Source of the DNA: Ziziphus jujuba
Taxonomy: Eukaryota; Streptophyta; Magnoliopsida; Rosales; Rhamnaceae
Direction of reading: 5' to 3'
DNA: 64,000 nucleotides
Assembly: GCF_031755915.1 (NCBI RefSeq)
Contig: NC_083383.1
Coordinates: 16,109,001-16,173,000, forward strand
Made by a program: the position numbers and the translations under genes. Shown in pieces: positions 12,970-24,470 of this stretch. Below the pieces are notes generated by a model. It was not told where the DNA came from and made no database searches. It saw only the letters and a list, made by a program, of their open reading frames with translations. Every line of letters begins with the position of its first letter. Position 1 is the stretch's first letter.

Positions 12970-13420
12970 TATATCTCGTTAAAATTTTTGTAGAAAATTT
13001 AATGGGATAAATTATAATAATGAAACAAAAGAAAAAGTATAACATTATTGTATATATATATGCGGATCCGTTTCGCACTTTTGGTACATAAAAAATTTTT
13101 AATTCCATCATTAAAACCTTATTAAGAAAACTTAATAGGATAAAACCTTAATAAAGGAATAAGAGTTTAATAAATATATATATCCCTTTGATATAACATT
13201 TCTTATAAATTTATATGCTAAATTGCTTTATTAAAATCTTGTAAGAAAAATCATATTAGAAAAAAACCTTATTAATAGAAAAAAAAAGAATATAATTTAC
13301 GCATATATTGGTATTTTTGGTTTTTATCCATGCTAAATTGTTTATTGTACTACTTTGTTAAAATCTTATCAGAAAAATATAATGAATCCAAAACAATGGT
13401 AGACCAAAAGAGTGTAGTAT
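12970..13420. repeat. Repeated 'TTAAAAtCTT...GAAAA..TTAATgGGAT' motif, about four degenerate copies
   Basis: Copies near 12978, 13105, 13223 and 13358 each read roughly (G/A)TTAAAA.CTT(A/G)T.AGAAAA..TTAAT or ATAAT, and some are followed by GGATAAA. The spacing is about 115-135 bp. Similar strings occur in the non-coding ends of many plant copia elements, so I read this as the decayed end of the adjoining minus-strand copia relic. Confidence 0.45.
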
Positions 13421-14110
13421 CTTTATTGTTGATTTGCTTCTTCACCAAACTAAAATTGGTAAATTTGTTTGCATAACTAATGATTTGGCAATCATTTACA
13501 ATCTTTTAGTAAAAGATTCAATCGTACCATACAGAGCGCTCGATTTCAATTTTAATTAACATACAATAATCGTTACATGCTTATGAATTAAATTTACCAG
13601 CATTATCATTTATTAAAGATGAACTATCTTAATCAAGCTCTAATCTAATTATTTGAGCCATAAACTTTGTAAATGCTAGACACAAGTAGATAGCAATTGT
13701 GATCAACAATTTTATGCATTTATCAAAATTATAAAATATTGAAATAGTTTACATGAAAGATGAATATACTTACAAACATCTTCATGAATTTGTCATAAAA
13801 ATTCAGGAGATTAAATAACCATTTGAGTTAAAGATGGTTTAAATACTGGATTTTCCATTGAAACATACAACACATGGGTAATCATTAAACTACAAAATAT
13901 TTCGGTTTTAAGTGGAATCCCATTTAATTATTTAGTGCATTATAATTGACCCAGATGACCAAATCAATTATAACAATTTTTGTAGCATTACACTTTTGAT
14001 TCATGATAACATGTGTCTCAATTGTACTCATAAAAGTGTAATATAACTCATATGATAAAATAAGGAGGTTTTTTAAGGAAAAAAATTTGCTTTTTTACAT
14101 AAAACTATAT
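13380..14110 (-). pseudogene. Ty1/copia retrotransposon relic: pre-integrase and integrase
   Basis: Read on the minus strand, the decayed frames show copia landmarks in order: a pre-integrase stretch near 13960-13990 (FGHLGQL...LNGIPLKTEIF), the integrase core near 13600-13840 (LAFTKFMAQIIRLEL, then NDNAGKFNS.ACNDYCM), and ESFTKRL.MIAKSLVMQTN at 13430-13520. There are many stops and frameshifts and no usable frame. Reverse transcriptase, which should follow toward lower coordinates, was not recognised. The sequence has drifted to strong AT richness, indicating an old, methylated insertion. Confidence 0.75.
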
Positions 14111-15888
14111 TAGTTGTATGAAGTATATTTCTATGACATAATTCCTTTGTACTTGGAAGAATATAATGTATTACCGATGTAAAATTTTGTTCCATTGCAA
14201 AATACAATATTAGCTCTTTTAGAGCCTTTAATCAAATTTTTAGTAGAAAATGCTTCAATTATAAATAAACATTTAATGTGATCTCAATATTTTATGCAAT
14301 ATTTTTAAAAAAATGTATATCATACAAATATTATGCATGTGACTAATCCTTCTAGAAAACTATATTTTATACCAACAAATCTAGCACATTTTAATTGTGC
14401 TTTTAAATCTCATTTCTAGTTGTGATAACAAATTGTCCTATATGGATTTTTATCCATGTTAGAATATTTACAACTGATAAAATTTCTTACTAGTAAATAT
14501 AACTAGCAAATGAAACAATAAAATATATTTCAAAATTTCATATAGTTGTTCCACTTTCGACAACATTCCCGTAAAAACAGAAAAATTGTCTCATTTAACT
14601 TTTCATTAGTTTTAATATGCTAAAATTAAAACAATAATATTAAATATACGTAGACAAATGGATTTATTGACGTATCATATCATTTCAATATTACTCATTG
14701 AGACAATTATAATTCATTTGTCTAATTTATATAGCACTTTATTTGAATGAGTATATATCTCAATATTTTACTTCAATATCACATCCTTAATGAATTATCA
14801 AATCTCAAAATCCAATATTTCATAATATCATATGCCAATAAATGCAGCTCAAAATATTACAGAAACTATTAAGATCATAAAATATTGAAATATAATTGCG
14901 TTTCTTCTTTGCGAATTCATTTAAGAGACTTTGTGCCATAAGTAAGCTTTATATATAATAACCATATTTATTAATATTCACATTTTGGTGTAATACTTGA
15001 GATTTTCAATAAACTAATACAATTTATCTTAAATTAATTATTTCTCAATTTCTCAATTTGCCATAATGTGTAGAGAAAATCCATAATATTATATAATTTT
15101 GAGATCATCATCATATTTACTGATTTTATATAGCTATTTTGAAGCAATTATCAACAATTATCTTCATAATCTCAAAACATTTAACTATTCTTTTCAACAT
15201 AATCTTTTCATAATATCTCTCTTCGTTTGGGCCATAATATTAATTTTCCAAATTAATAATATTGATTTATTGAAATATTATTTTTGGAGATATACTTGGC
15301 ATGAGTTTCACATTAATTGGAGATGACAAAGGCACGTAACTTCCACATGTATAAATTAAATTATTGAAGTTGGAATTTCCAAAAAGTCCCACATTGGAAG
15401 TGTATGAAACAACTTAAAGTTTTCTACATATATAAATTTAAGCTTCATTAGCTTTGCGGGCACTCATCTCTACATAACTACAACATAATAGACTACTTAA
15501 TTAATTCTTATTTTAGAATCTACTATAGTTAGCCAATTGTTCTTAGTTGTTTTTAGTTGAAATTTTATTTTAAAGTCCTTTAATCATTAAGGTAATTGAA
15601 TGTTGTCGTTTATTGGTTCTCTAATAATCATTACAATCATATGAGTAGTTTGATTCAATTAGCATACATTTTTTTTTTTTTTGGAACTGTTACATATTCG
15701 AAGTGGCACGCCCACATGCTTAGGAGATAGTAGATTGTAGGAAATTTTTTCTTACATATTCCAACATATATTTTTGGCATGTTTGGTGGGACAGAAATAT
15801 TTTAACTAAGGACAATGATACAAATTCGATCAATGTCTTAAAAATCTGATACCCTTCATGGCAATAAGGAGGAAAGAGTCAGCAAGAC
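14111..15888. other. AT-rich non-genic DNA, probably the 5' part of the old copia relic
   Basis: No clear gene. Around 15340-15480 on the plus strand a segment with AAAGTCCCACATTGGAAGTG and a TATATAAATTTAAGC box resembles the promoter part of a plant LTR, but its ends are not defined. Just before 15889 a purine tract (AAGGAGGAAAGAG) precedes LTR a, and the frame through it may be a relic of another pol 3' end. Confidence 0.45.
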
Positions 15889-17019
15889 TGATGAGAATCT
15901 ACTAGTGCAATAATCTACTTGCTGAGATACTGATCCTGTACAGTTGAACACTGGACTAATTACTAAAGCACAAGCTAAAAGGTATAAGGACACTGTTATT
16001 AGTTTCATACAAGGAGTAATTAATTGTTAAGAAGGCATAATAATATCATGAGATTCTAAGTTCGTGTTGAGCATCCAGGTTTTGAAGGCAGAAATGGACC
16101 TTGGAAGCTATTTCGGTGCGTTTGAGGGTTCCAGTTAGCAAGGGGTGAGATTGGGTGCCTATGAGCGTGCTTAAGCTTCCCAAGAGGTCACAAAATTATG
16201 TTGAGGAAGAGGCAAGGGTGCCTAAGCACGCTTAATGGCACCCAAGCTCCTAACATTGGCCGGTTTTGCACATATGGTGCTGAGAGGTGGTTTTACCTCC
16301 ATTCCAAACAAACTTTGACTATTCCAATCAATTGTGACATGTGGGGATCAGTCCTAATCCTACTAGGTATCTTACGTGACATATTGGATTAAATTGGAGC
16401 CTAAATTAGCTGAAAATTAGATAAGGATAGCTTATTTGGAAAGCTAGTCAACTACTTTCCAAAACTAGAATTTGTCTTTTATAGTAGGAAATAATATTTT
16501 TTTTTGGTTTTTGTTTAATTATTCATTGGAAAAAATAATTTAGGAAGCATGAACTTTAATATTCCTGATTGTAAATTAATTAATTCCTCTTTTAAAATTA
16601 AAAAATTAATTAATGTAAATTAGAATAGGAAAGATATAGGAAAATCGGCAATTACCCTTGTTTAACCTTATTGGCCAATTTTTACCTATTACCTTAGGGA
16701 TTTGATTTTTATAACTCTAGCCTATTTAAAGGCTTTATTTCTTAATAATAGGGGATCAATTCTTCATTCAAAAAATTATTTGTGAGAAAGATTTCTCTTC
16801 GTTTTTTTAGAACTCCTAGAACACCAAATAGAGAACCAGTGTTCTAGTTTTGACTTATCAATTGGATATTCCATAACCTATTGTGGCATCTTCTATATAT
16901 ACGAAAGTTTTTAGTCACAGGTTGATTAGAGGCCAAGGTGACTGTTAGAATTTGAACTTAATTTCGAACAAGGCTAATATAGTACGGGTTTAAGAGCAAG
17001 TCGACCTAGGTTTGTATCA
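15889..17019 (+). repeat. LTR a (gypsy, ~1.13 kb)
   Basis: It begins TGATGAGAATC and ends TTTGTATCA (TG...CA). It is collinear with LTR b and LTR c: GGTATAAGGACA and TTTCATACAA near the start, TGAGCATCCAGG, GGAAAGCTAGTC, GGCTTTATTTCTTAATAATA and GCAAGTCGACCTAGGTT near the end. It lies in 5' LTR position relative to the gag below. Confidence 0.85.
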
Positions 17020-18162
17020 TTCTGGTTTAATCTATCTTATATGTTTTGTTTTATTTTTGTGTTATTCTATAATTTTAACATTAAGTTAAGGTTGCTTCTA
17101 TCTATACACATTCTACATATTCAAAAATAAAATTAAAAATCATTCACATAGCCGAATTAGGGTTTCCTTTTTGTTTAGCCGAATTCCTTCTTTTTTTTTT
17201 TTTTGGCTTATTAGATTGTTGGTTGGTTTTGCGTATTAGTTTTTGATAATTTGGTTCATTGTTGAAATTTTTTTTGCTGGTTCTAATTTTAATTAGTTGA
17301 ATTCATATATTCAAAAAAAAAAAAAAAAAAAGAGAGAAATTTTTGAAAACATATTGCATCAACTCTAAAATTTTGCAATTTGTTTTGTTTAGAAGATATA
17401 ATCAGATTTGAGACTTTGTTTGGAATTGGAGTTTGCAAATTTTTTTTGTGGTGATTGAACTGCTAGAAATTGTGTTGATATTATTCTATTTGTGATAAAA
17501 AAAGAAGAAGCTGAAATTAAAAAAAAAATTGTGCAAAAAGGCCGATTTTAAGAAGTTGTAAAATTGAGTTTAGTTTGGATTTGGGAAATTCAATTGTGAT
17601 TGTTGGAGTTGCTGTTTATTTATTCATTATTGGTTGCCAACTATTAAAATATTCTGTGCTAATTGATTGGATTAAAAATTAGCTTAAGGATTTGAGAGAA
17701 AGACTTAATTACGAGAACTACAACCAACAACTATCTCATATTTTGTTCGAATTATGTTCTTGTTAATTGTTTGAATTCTTATCTAAATTTTATCCTTGAA
17801 TTTTGGTCTCTTAATATTCTAGTTTATTTCCATGTTGAATCTGAAAATTGCCTTATTATTTTTCTTGTTGTTGGATAGTAAAGCCGAGAGTTAGTCTTTA
17901 TAATTCACTCAAGAAATTGCTTGTTTCTTGCTTTTGTTTTATTGATAGGTTTAATTAGAATATACTTGTGATCTAACTATTGGTTTTAAATGTGTTTATT
18001 AGAATTTTGAGATAATCTTTTAAGTAGAAAAATGTAAGAGTGTGTAAGCTTATAAGGGGGTTAAAAGCCAAAACTAGTGTAAAATATGAGTGATTGAGAC
18101 CCTGTTGAGTGGTACACGTAAAGGAGTGAACTTGGTAAGGTTTCTTGCATTATTTCACTAAC
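17020..18162 (+). other. Gypsy 5' leader between LTR a and gag
   Basis: An untranslated leader rich in T and A, with poly-A at 17313-17331. I could not identify a convincing tRNA primer-binding site right after the LTR. No host gene is present. Confidence 0.55.
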
Positions 18163-18810
18163 ATGACAGATCCAAGAATGAGAAGAGGAGGTGACGCATT
18201 AAAAGGAATTGAAGATGAATCTGTGGGGTACAAGGGAGAATCTAGAGCATCAGATAGATCAGCAGGACCTACTGATATGTAGGTGGTGTTGGAGTAGTTG
18301 TAAAAGATGATTGCTAGGTTTGACCAAATCGACCAAAGGATGGACATGTTTAAGAGCCCACAGAGAAGGTCGAACCCTAGAATGGAACCACAAGGAAAAC
18401 ATGGTTGAGGTAGAGGAGGTCCTAGACATTATCAGGAGGAATATTAAGAAGGAGAATTTGGGGATAATTTTGAGGAGGAGTATGAAGACATATTTGCACT
18501 CCAAGGAAGGCAAAATCGTGGTAGACAAAATAGAGATGAAGATGATGACTTAGGAAATATCAAGGTTAGTATACCACCATTTGTAGGAAAAAGTGATATG
18601 AAGGCCAATCTGGAATGGGAAGAATAAATGGAGATGATATTTGATTGTCATAACTATTTTAAAGGTGAAAAACGTTAAGTTAGCTACATTGGAATTTAGA
18701 CATTATGCTTTACAGTGGTGGAAAAATGAACAAAATACCCAGAAGAAAGTTGGGGATAAATTAATAACCACTTGAAGGTAGATGAAAGGAGCCATGAGAA
18801 AGAGGTTCGT

Positions 18811-21643
18811 TGACAGGACTTGTCCCAGGAACCCCCTCAGGACCTCTCGAGTGATCCCGCCTAGTGAAGTCCCACTGGACAATCTTAAAAAAATATCCAA
18901 TGGAACCTCACCTTAAAGCGTAGATAATCAAACACCAGCATTAACATTAATACCTAAAATATATAAATATATATATAAATAAGTCCACAACCGGACTACT
19001 GTACTACATGCCATAACTACACACATGAGTACTATGGTTTCTACTGAGTCCCATATTTAAAATCAGAGCATTCTAAGAGTGTCAACAAAATCTATGAGTA
19101 CAAATAAGTAATAAATAAGTCCAAAAGATAACAATAGGTGAAGAAAAGATAAATACGACTGCTGTAGTGGAAGGAAACAAACGATAAGCTATGCACGAGG
19201 TAGACTACTACTAGCTGCCTGGACCTAGGGGAACGAGTTTAAAACAATAAAACATGAGATAAAGAAATCTCAGTGAGTGGCATAGTATAATAGAAAAATA
19301 ATGATTTATTTCTGAAAAATCTTTCTCTCAAGACTTCTCATTCCACTTGTTGAAAAGTTCCCCATTTAAAAATCATTTCACAAACACAAACTTGTACCCC
19401 AATTAATATCATAAAAACCGATGCTCAAACATATGAATGAACGATCATTGTAATATTATGAAATGTTTCATATCCAGATATAAATATTTGAGCATAAACT
19501 ATAATAATTACAGTTCCACCAAATAAATATGAAAATGCAGAAATCACCACAATATTTGTAAATCAACAATATATACAAACATATACACTGTACCATACGA
19601 TGTACCAATATACAAACCGTGGGATACACCCACCTCACGATCCTCAATATATGAACGGTGTCGTGGAAATAATAAATGACCGTCGGGACGTACCCAACCT
19701 CACGGTCCGTGGCAATAATAAACCGTTGGATGATACCAACCTCACGGCACCGTGGCAATAATAATAAACCATCGGATAAACCCGACCTAACAGTCCGTGG
19801 TAATAATAGATAACCATTGGATGAAACCAACCTCACGGCATCGTGGTAAACCCACCGCACGGTAATATAATATAATATAATACTGATCCAGGGTATTGGC
19901 ATTACATGGTACATCAATTAAAAATAACCGATACATTATCCTAATGTATCATAATCATAATTTAATTGTCAAGTTCAACCGCTTGTTTAAATACTTCAAA
20001 ATCTCAAAACATTATTTCATACGAAATCAGAATACCACAGTGAAATATATTCACCATAAACCAATTTTAAGCATATAAAATTATAAAATATTTGATCGTG
20101 CTTAAAATTATATGATTTTCATTATGGTTTCTCAAACCAAATAGTTTCCAAAATGATTTAAAATCTCAATTTAATTACCAAGATATTTAAGTACCACAAG
20201 TCCATTTATGGACCCATTAAAATTGAAAATCGCTTAAAATATTATCAAAAGTCATATAAAATGATAACATATATATATGAAAGCAAATATTTATATATGC
20301 ATAAAACAACATTTCAATCAAATGATATATACGTAAAATATTTAAACCACATATATAATATACTATATACCTAAATCATTTAAAAATGATATAACCACTC
20401 ACAGTACTGTAGATGCTCATGCCTGCTCCTCCACAGGATTGCCTCTAGGCTCAACTTGAATGCCTGTAATATAATATAATAAAATATTCCTCAGGCTCCA
20501 AACAACTAAACCAGAGACACTTTTATAACCCAAATGTCTCAAAATGATTTACAGTACTACAAAATTTCATAAATTGGACACCGGGCAGTCCAATTATACC
20601 ACGTGTCCTTAGGACTCGATACCCAAAATTGGGGATTTTCATCCGAAGCCTAATATTTCAAAATTGAACCACCTAATGGGTCCTAATAATATCCAATGTC
20701 ACTAATCTAACTTCAATTCTAACCAATTTAACCAAAATCGTCCAAACACAGTCCCAATTTCTCCGAAAATTAACCAAATAACCCCAAAAATAGGAAAATT
20801 ATCAAACGACCTCCAAAATTCACAAATTATATGTCAACAGAAAGCCCAAGAGACAAGAAGTTCATCAGTGGTCTTACCTTGGTCCGGTGACTCCTCTGGT
20901 GACCGAAAAATTAACGTAAAGGTTCGGTCGAATTTAAACTTGAGAGATCTCTCAAACGGTGGAGATTTTGGGCAATCTAACCACCGAAATGGACTCAGAG
21001 GGGTCAAAAATGGTGGGATGGAAGTATGGGTCGAGCTGGGTTGGCCGAAAAACACAAGAAAAGAGGGGAGAGAAAATTTCCAGCCGTCCAGCTTCTCCGG
21101 CCAGATCTGGGCGTGTCCGCCGACCGGTGGCCGTGAAATTTTACGGCCGAGCTCACCTCTGTCCCCCGTTCCTCTCTGGCCGGTGCGTGTAGCAAGGTGG
21201 TGGCCAGAGATGGATCAAACGGCATAAGCCCGGTTGGAGGTAAAAACGGTCGGTTCATGCCCATGGGTTTGGGGTGTTTTTCTCGGGTTTTGGAGAGGAA
21301 ATGGGTATTTTTGGGCTTTTCTTCCTGTTTGGCAGACTTACCGAGGCTTATATAGAGCCTAAATCACTAACAGATAAAAATTGGGGACTGGCTTGGACAC
21401 TGATTTAAAACTTATGCTTAAAACTTCTCAGAACCATAACTTTTTATCCGTAACTCAGAATTTGGCGTGCTGCCAGTTTGTGAACTCATATCGACGAGAT
21501 CTACACAATGCTATATCAGTCAAACCAAAAATATTAACTGTTGAAAAAGTCAACTCGAACCCACATATTGTTCACTTGGTCAAACTTGGTCAAACTTAGT
21601 CAAACTTATTTAATCATGTGTATTTTTGGTACCGGGTGTTACA
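18811..21643 (-). mobile_element. Element A: 2.8-kb solo-LTR-like insertion in gypsy gag
   Basis: Read on the minus strand it starts TGTAACACCCGG and ends CCTGTCA. It is flanked by TTCGT (18806-18810) and TACGT (21644-21648), a 5-bp duplication with one mismatch, and removing it restores the gag frame. It has no protein domains. It shares layout with elements B, C and D: TGTAACAC(C/T) start, a repeated conserved module near the start (here 21455-21515), a G+C-rich block (20870-21260), then AT-rich DNA with minisatellites. A solo LTR of a long-LTR element is the simplest reading. Confidence 0.75.
19610..19865. repeat. ~40-bp minisatellite inside element A
   Basis: Five or so degenerate units contain CCAACCTCACGG, CCGTGG(C/T)AATAATA and AACC(G/A)T(C/T)GGAT. 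The chance open frame across it on the minus strand, rich in R, V and Y, is a by-product of the repeat. Confidence 0.75.
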
Positions 21644-22940
21644 TACGTACCAAGCCATTATCACAGGTTGTTGAATAAGAGATTGCAATCTTTCTCTCAA
21701 GGAAGTAGATCTGTAGAGGACTATTACAAGGAAATGGAGATGCTCATGATAAGGTTGAGTTTGAATAAAGATTGAGAGGCAACAATGATTAGGTTTCTTG
21801 GTGGATTAAAGAGAGAGATTGCCAATCAAGTGGACCTACAGTAGTATGTGAAATTGAAAGAGATGCTGCATGTACTGATCAAAATTGAGAACCAACTCAA
21901 GAGGAGGGGTAGTAGCACATGGCCTGAATGAGCTTCAAATAGCCGGAGAACAAGTTCAACTAGTTGGAAAAGCAATCCAGCATTCGAGCCAAGGCCAAAA
22001 TCAAAGTAGGAGGAAGGAAGTGACATTCGGCCAAGGAAGAACACAAAGGCCGATCCTATACAAGCATAAAAATCGAATGGTAAGGCTAATTCTAAACCAT
22101 CTAGAGCTCATGATTTTATGTGTTTCAAATGTTAGGGGCGTGGACATATCGCCAACCAGTGTCTAAATAGAAGGATTATGGTACTGAAGGATAATGGAGA
22201 GCTGAAATCAGACAGTGAGGTGTCTAAAGCTGAAACTGAAGATGCTGAGGAAAGTCTGAAGAGGAAGAGCATGATGAACCTGTGACTCAGAAGGTTTCAA
22301 AAGCTGATCTAAGTTTGGTGGCATGTAGGATTTTGACAGTATATAAGAATGAAGAACAGGTGCAGAGGGGAAAACATCTTCCATACTAGATATGACATTT
22401 AAAGTAAAATTCGTAGTATGATTATATATAGTGGAAGTTGCAACAATGTTATAAGTACTGTTGTGGAAGAGATGTTAGGTTTATCAACAATCAAACATCC
22501 AGAACCATATAGGCTTCACAGTGGAGAGATGAAGGTAAATAAGCAAGCTAAGGTAAAGTTCAGTATTGATAATTATGTGGATGTTGTTGTACCTATGAAT
22601 ATGGGACATATTCTGTTGGGGAGACCATGACAATTTGACAAGAATACCATACAGTATGGTCGAAAAAACTCCATTATGTTCCGATTTAAAGGCAAAAAGA
22701 TCAAGCTTGAGCCATTAACACGAAAGGAGGTGTTTAGGGATCAAATGCATATGGAACAAAGGAAGGAAGCTGAACTGAAGAGGCAGAAGGCCATTATGCC
22801 ACCCACGGTTTCAACAAGCATCCAGGAGAGCAAGGTCAAGCCTAATCACTCGGGTAAGTCCTCTAAACTTAAATGTGAAGAAGCTAAACTTTTATCTTAG
22901 TCAAGGTGAGGTTAAAAAAGCATTTTTAAATTAGAAACCT

Positions 22941-24470
22941 ATGTTGGTCATGATATATAAAGATGCTTATTTAAATCATCTAGCTGATTCTGAAGAGCTT
23001 GTATTTTCGAGCTCTGTTTTTTCTCTTATGCAAGAGTTCAATGATTTCTTTCCGAAGGAGATTTTTAGTGATTTACCACCTATTCGAGGGATTGAACACC
23101 AGATAGACTTCATCCCTGGTCAACAATTCCTAATAAACCTGTTTACAGAAGCAATCTTGAGGACACAAAGGAGCTTCAATGCCAGATAAATGAATTACTT
23201 GATGAATGTTACATTAGAAAAAAACATGAGTCCATGTGCTGTACATGTGTTGTTAGTGTTTAAGAAAGATGGTTCTTAGTGAATGTGTGCAGACTGTAGG
23301 GATAACAACATAACTGTCAAGTATAGGCATCATATTTCTAGATTAGATGACATGCTTGATGAATTTTATGGTGCATGTATGTTTTCAAAAATTGATCTTG
23401 GGAGATGATATCATCAAATAAGGTTGAAAGAGGGAGATGAGTGGAAGAGTGCATTCAAGATAAAATATGGATTGTATGAATGGTTAGTAATGCCCTTTGG
23501 GTTAACTAATGCATTTAGTACTTTCATGAGATTAATGAACCATGTTATGCATCCATTCATTGGAAAATTTGTAGTTGTTTAATTCGATGATATTCTTATA
23601 TATAGTAGGAATTTAGATGATCATGTAGAACACCTTAGGTTAGTTTTAGATGTACTTAGAAAAGAAAGGTTGTATGCTAATCTCAAAAAGTGTGATTTCT
23701 GTCAAGAAGAGCTTTTTAATTTTTAGGGTTTGTTGTGAGTGTTGCAGGAATTAAGGTTAACCAATCTAAGGTTATAGGAGGTTCGTTAAGGACTTCAATA
23801 CTATTGCAGCACCATTGACAGAGATAATCAAGAAAAGCGTGGGATTCTAATGGGGAGAGGTATAAGAAAAGTCTTTCAACTTATTGAAAGGAAAAGTGAC
23901 TAATACTCCTTTGTTGGTTTTACCTAACTTTTCTAAAACTTTTGAGATTGAATGTGATGCTTTAGGTATAGGTATTGGAGCAGTGTTGATATAGGAATTG
24001 AACTATCTGACCTATGACAAAAGATGTATGCTTTAGTTTGAGCTTTGAAAACTTGGCAGCATTACTCGATGCCAAAGGAATTTGTGATTCACATTGTTCA
24101 TGAATCCTTGAAGCATATCAAAGGTCAGGGGTAGCTTAACTAAAGACATAGAAAGTGGGTTGAGTCTATTAAAACTTTTTCCTATGTCATCCGCTACAAG
24201 AAAGGTAAAGTAAATGTGGTAGTAGATGTTTTGTCTCGAAGGTATGTCTTATTCTCAACATTAGAATCTAGATTGCTTGGTTTTGAACAATTAAAGCAAA
24301 TTTGCGAGCATGATAATGACTTTGGTGAGATATATAGAAATTGTTCTAAACATGGCTATGGTAAATTCTATATATTTGAGGGGTGTTTGTTTCGGGAAAG
24401 TAAATTTTATATGCCTTGTTGTAGCATTAGGGAATTACTTGCTAGGGAAAGTCTTGGTGGTGGATTAATG
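22941..24470 (+). pseudogene. Gypsy reverse transcriptase-RNase H-integrase N-terminus pseudogene
   Basis: The N-terminal part shows FFPKEIFSDLPPIRGIEH (23045-23100). The palm follows with [30 protein letters not shown] and [18 protein letters not shown]. The catalytic box reads [10 protein letters not shown] near 23577-23610, where the tyrosine codon before F-D-D has become a stop. RNase H relics include [15 protein letters not shown] (23940-23985) and VIRYKKGKVNVVVDVLSRR (24185-24240). The integrase zinc-binding region starts after it and is cut by element B at 24470. Stops and deletions throughout. Confidence 0.85.

Larger units (their letters stand above)
18163..22900 (+). pseudogene. Gypsy gag-protease pseudogene, interrupted by element A
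   Basis: An ATG at 18163 opens MTDPRMRRGGDALKG; the frame then shows acidic gag sequence (DDDLGNIKVSIPPFVGK near 18540-18590) and LATLEFRHYALQWWK. Coding stops at 18810 where element A inserts and resumes in the same frame at 21649 (RFV|PSHYHRLLNKRLQSL). A zinc knuckle C-X2-C-X4-H-X4-C lies at 22121-22163 (CFKC.GRGHIANQC, with a stop inside). Protease-like sequence follows: YSGSCNNV at the active-site position, where a D-S/T-G is expected, and VVPMNMGHILLGRP at 22590-22628. Stops and frameshifts are frequent. Confidence 0.85.

Noticed and set aside
19468..19917. 149-codon minus-strand frame
   Set aside because: Composed of the ~40-bp minisatellite of element A; repeats of a non-coding unit, no known domain.
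20868..21264. Overlapping plus and minus frames in the G+C-rich block of element A
   Set aside because: Frames are open on both strands because of base composition; no recognised domain. Reported only as a compositional island.
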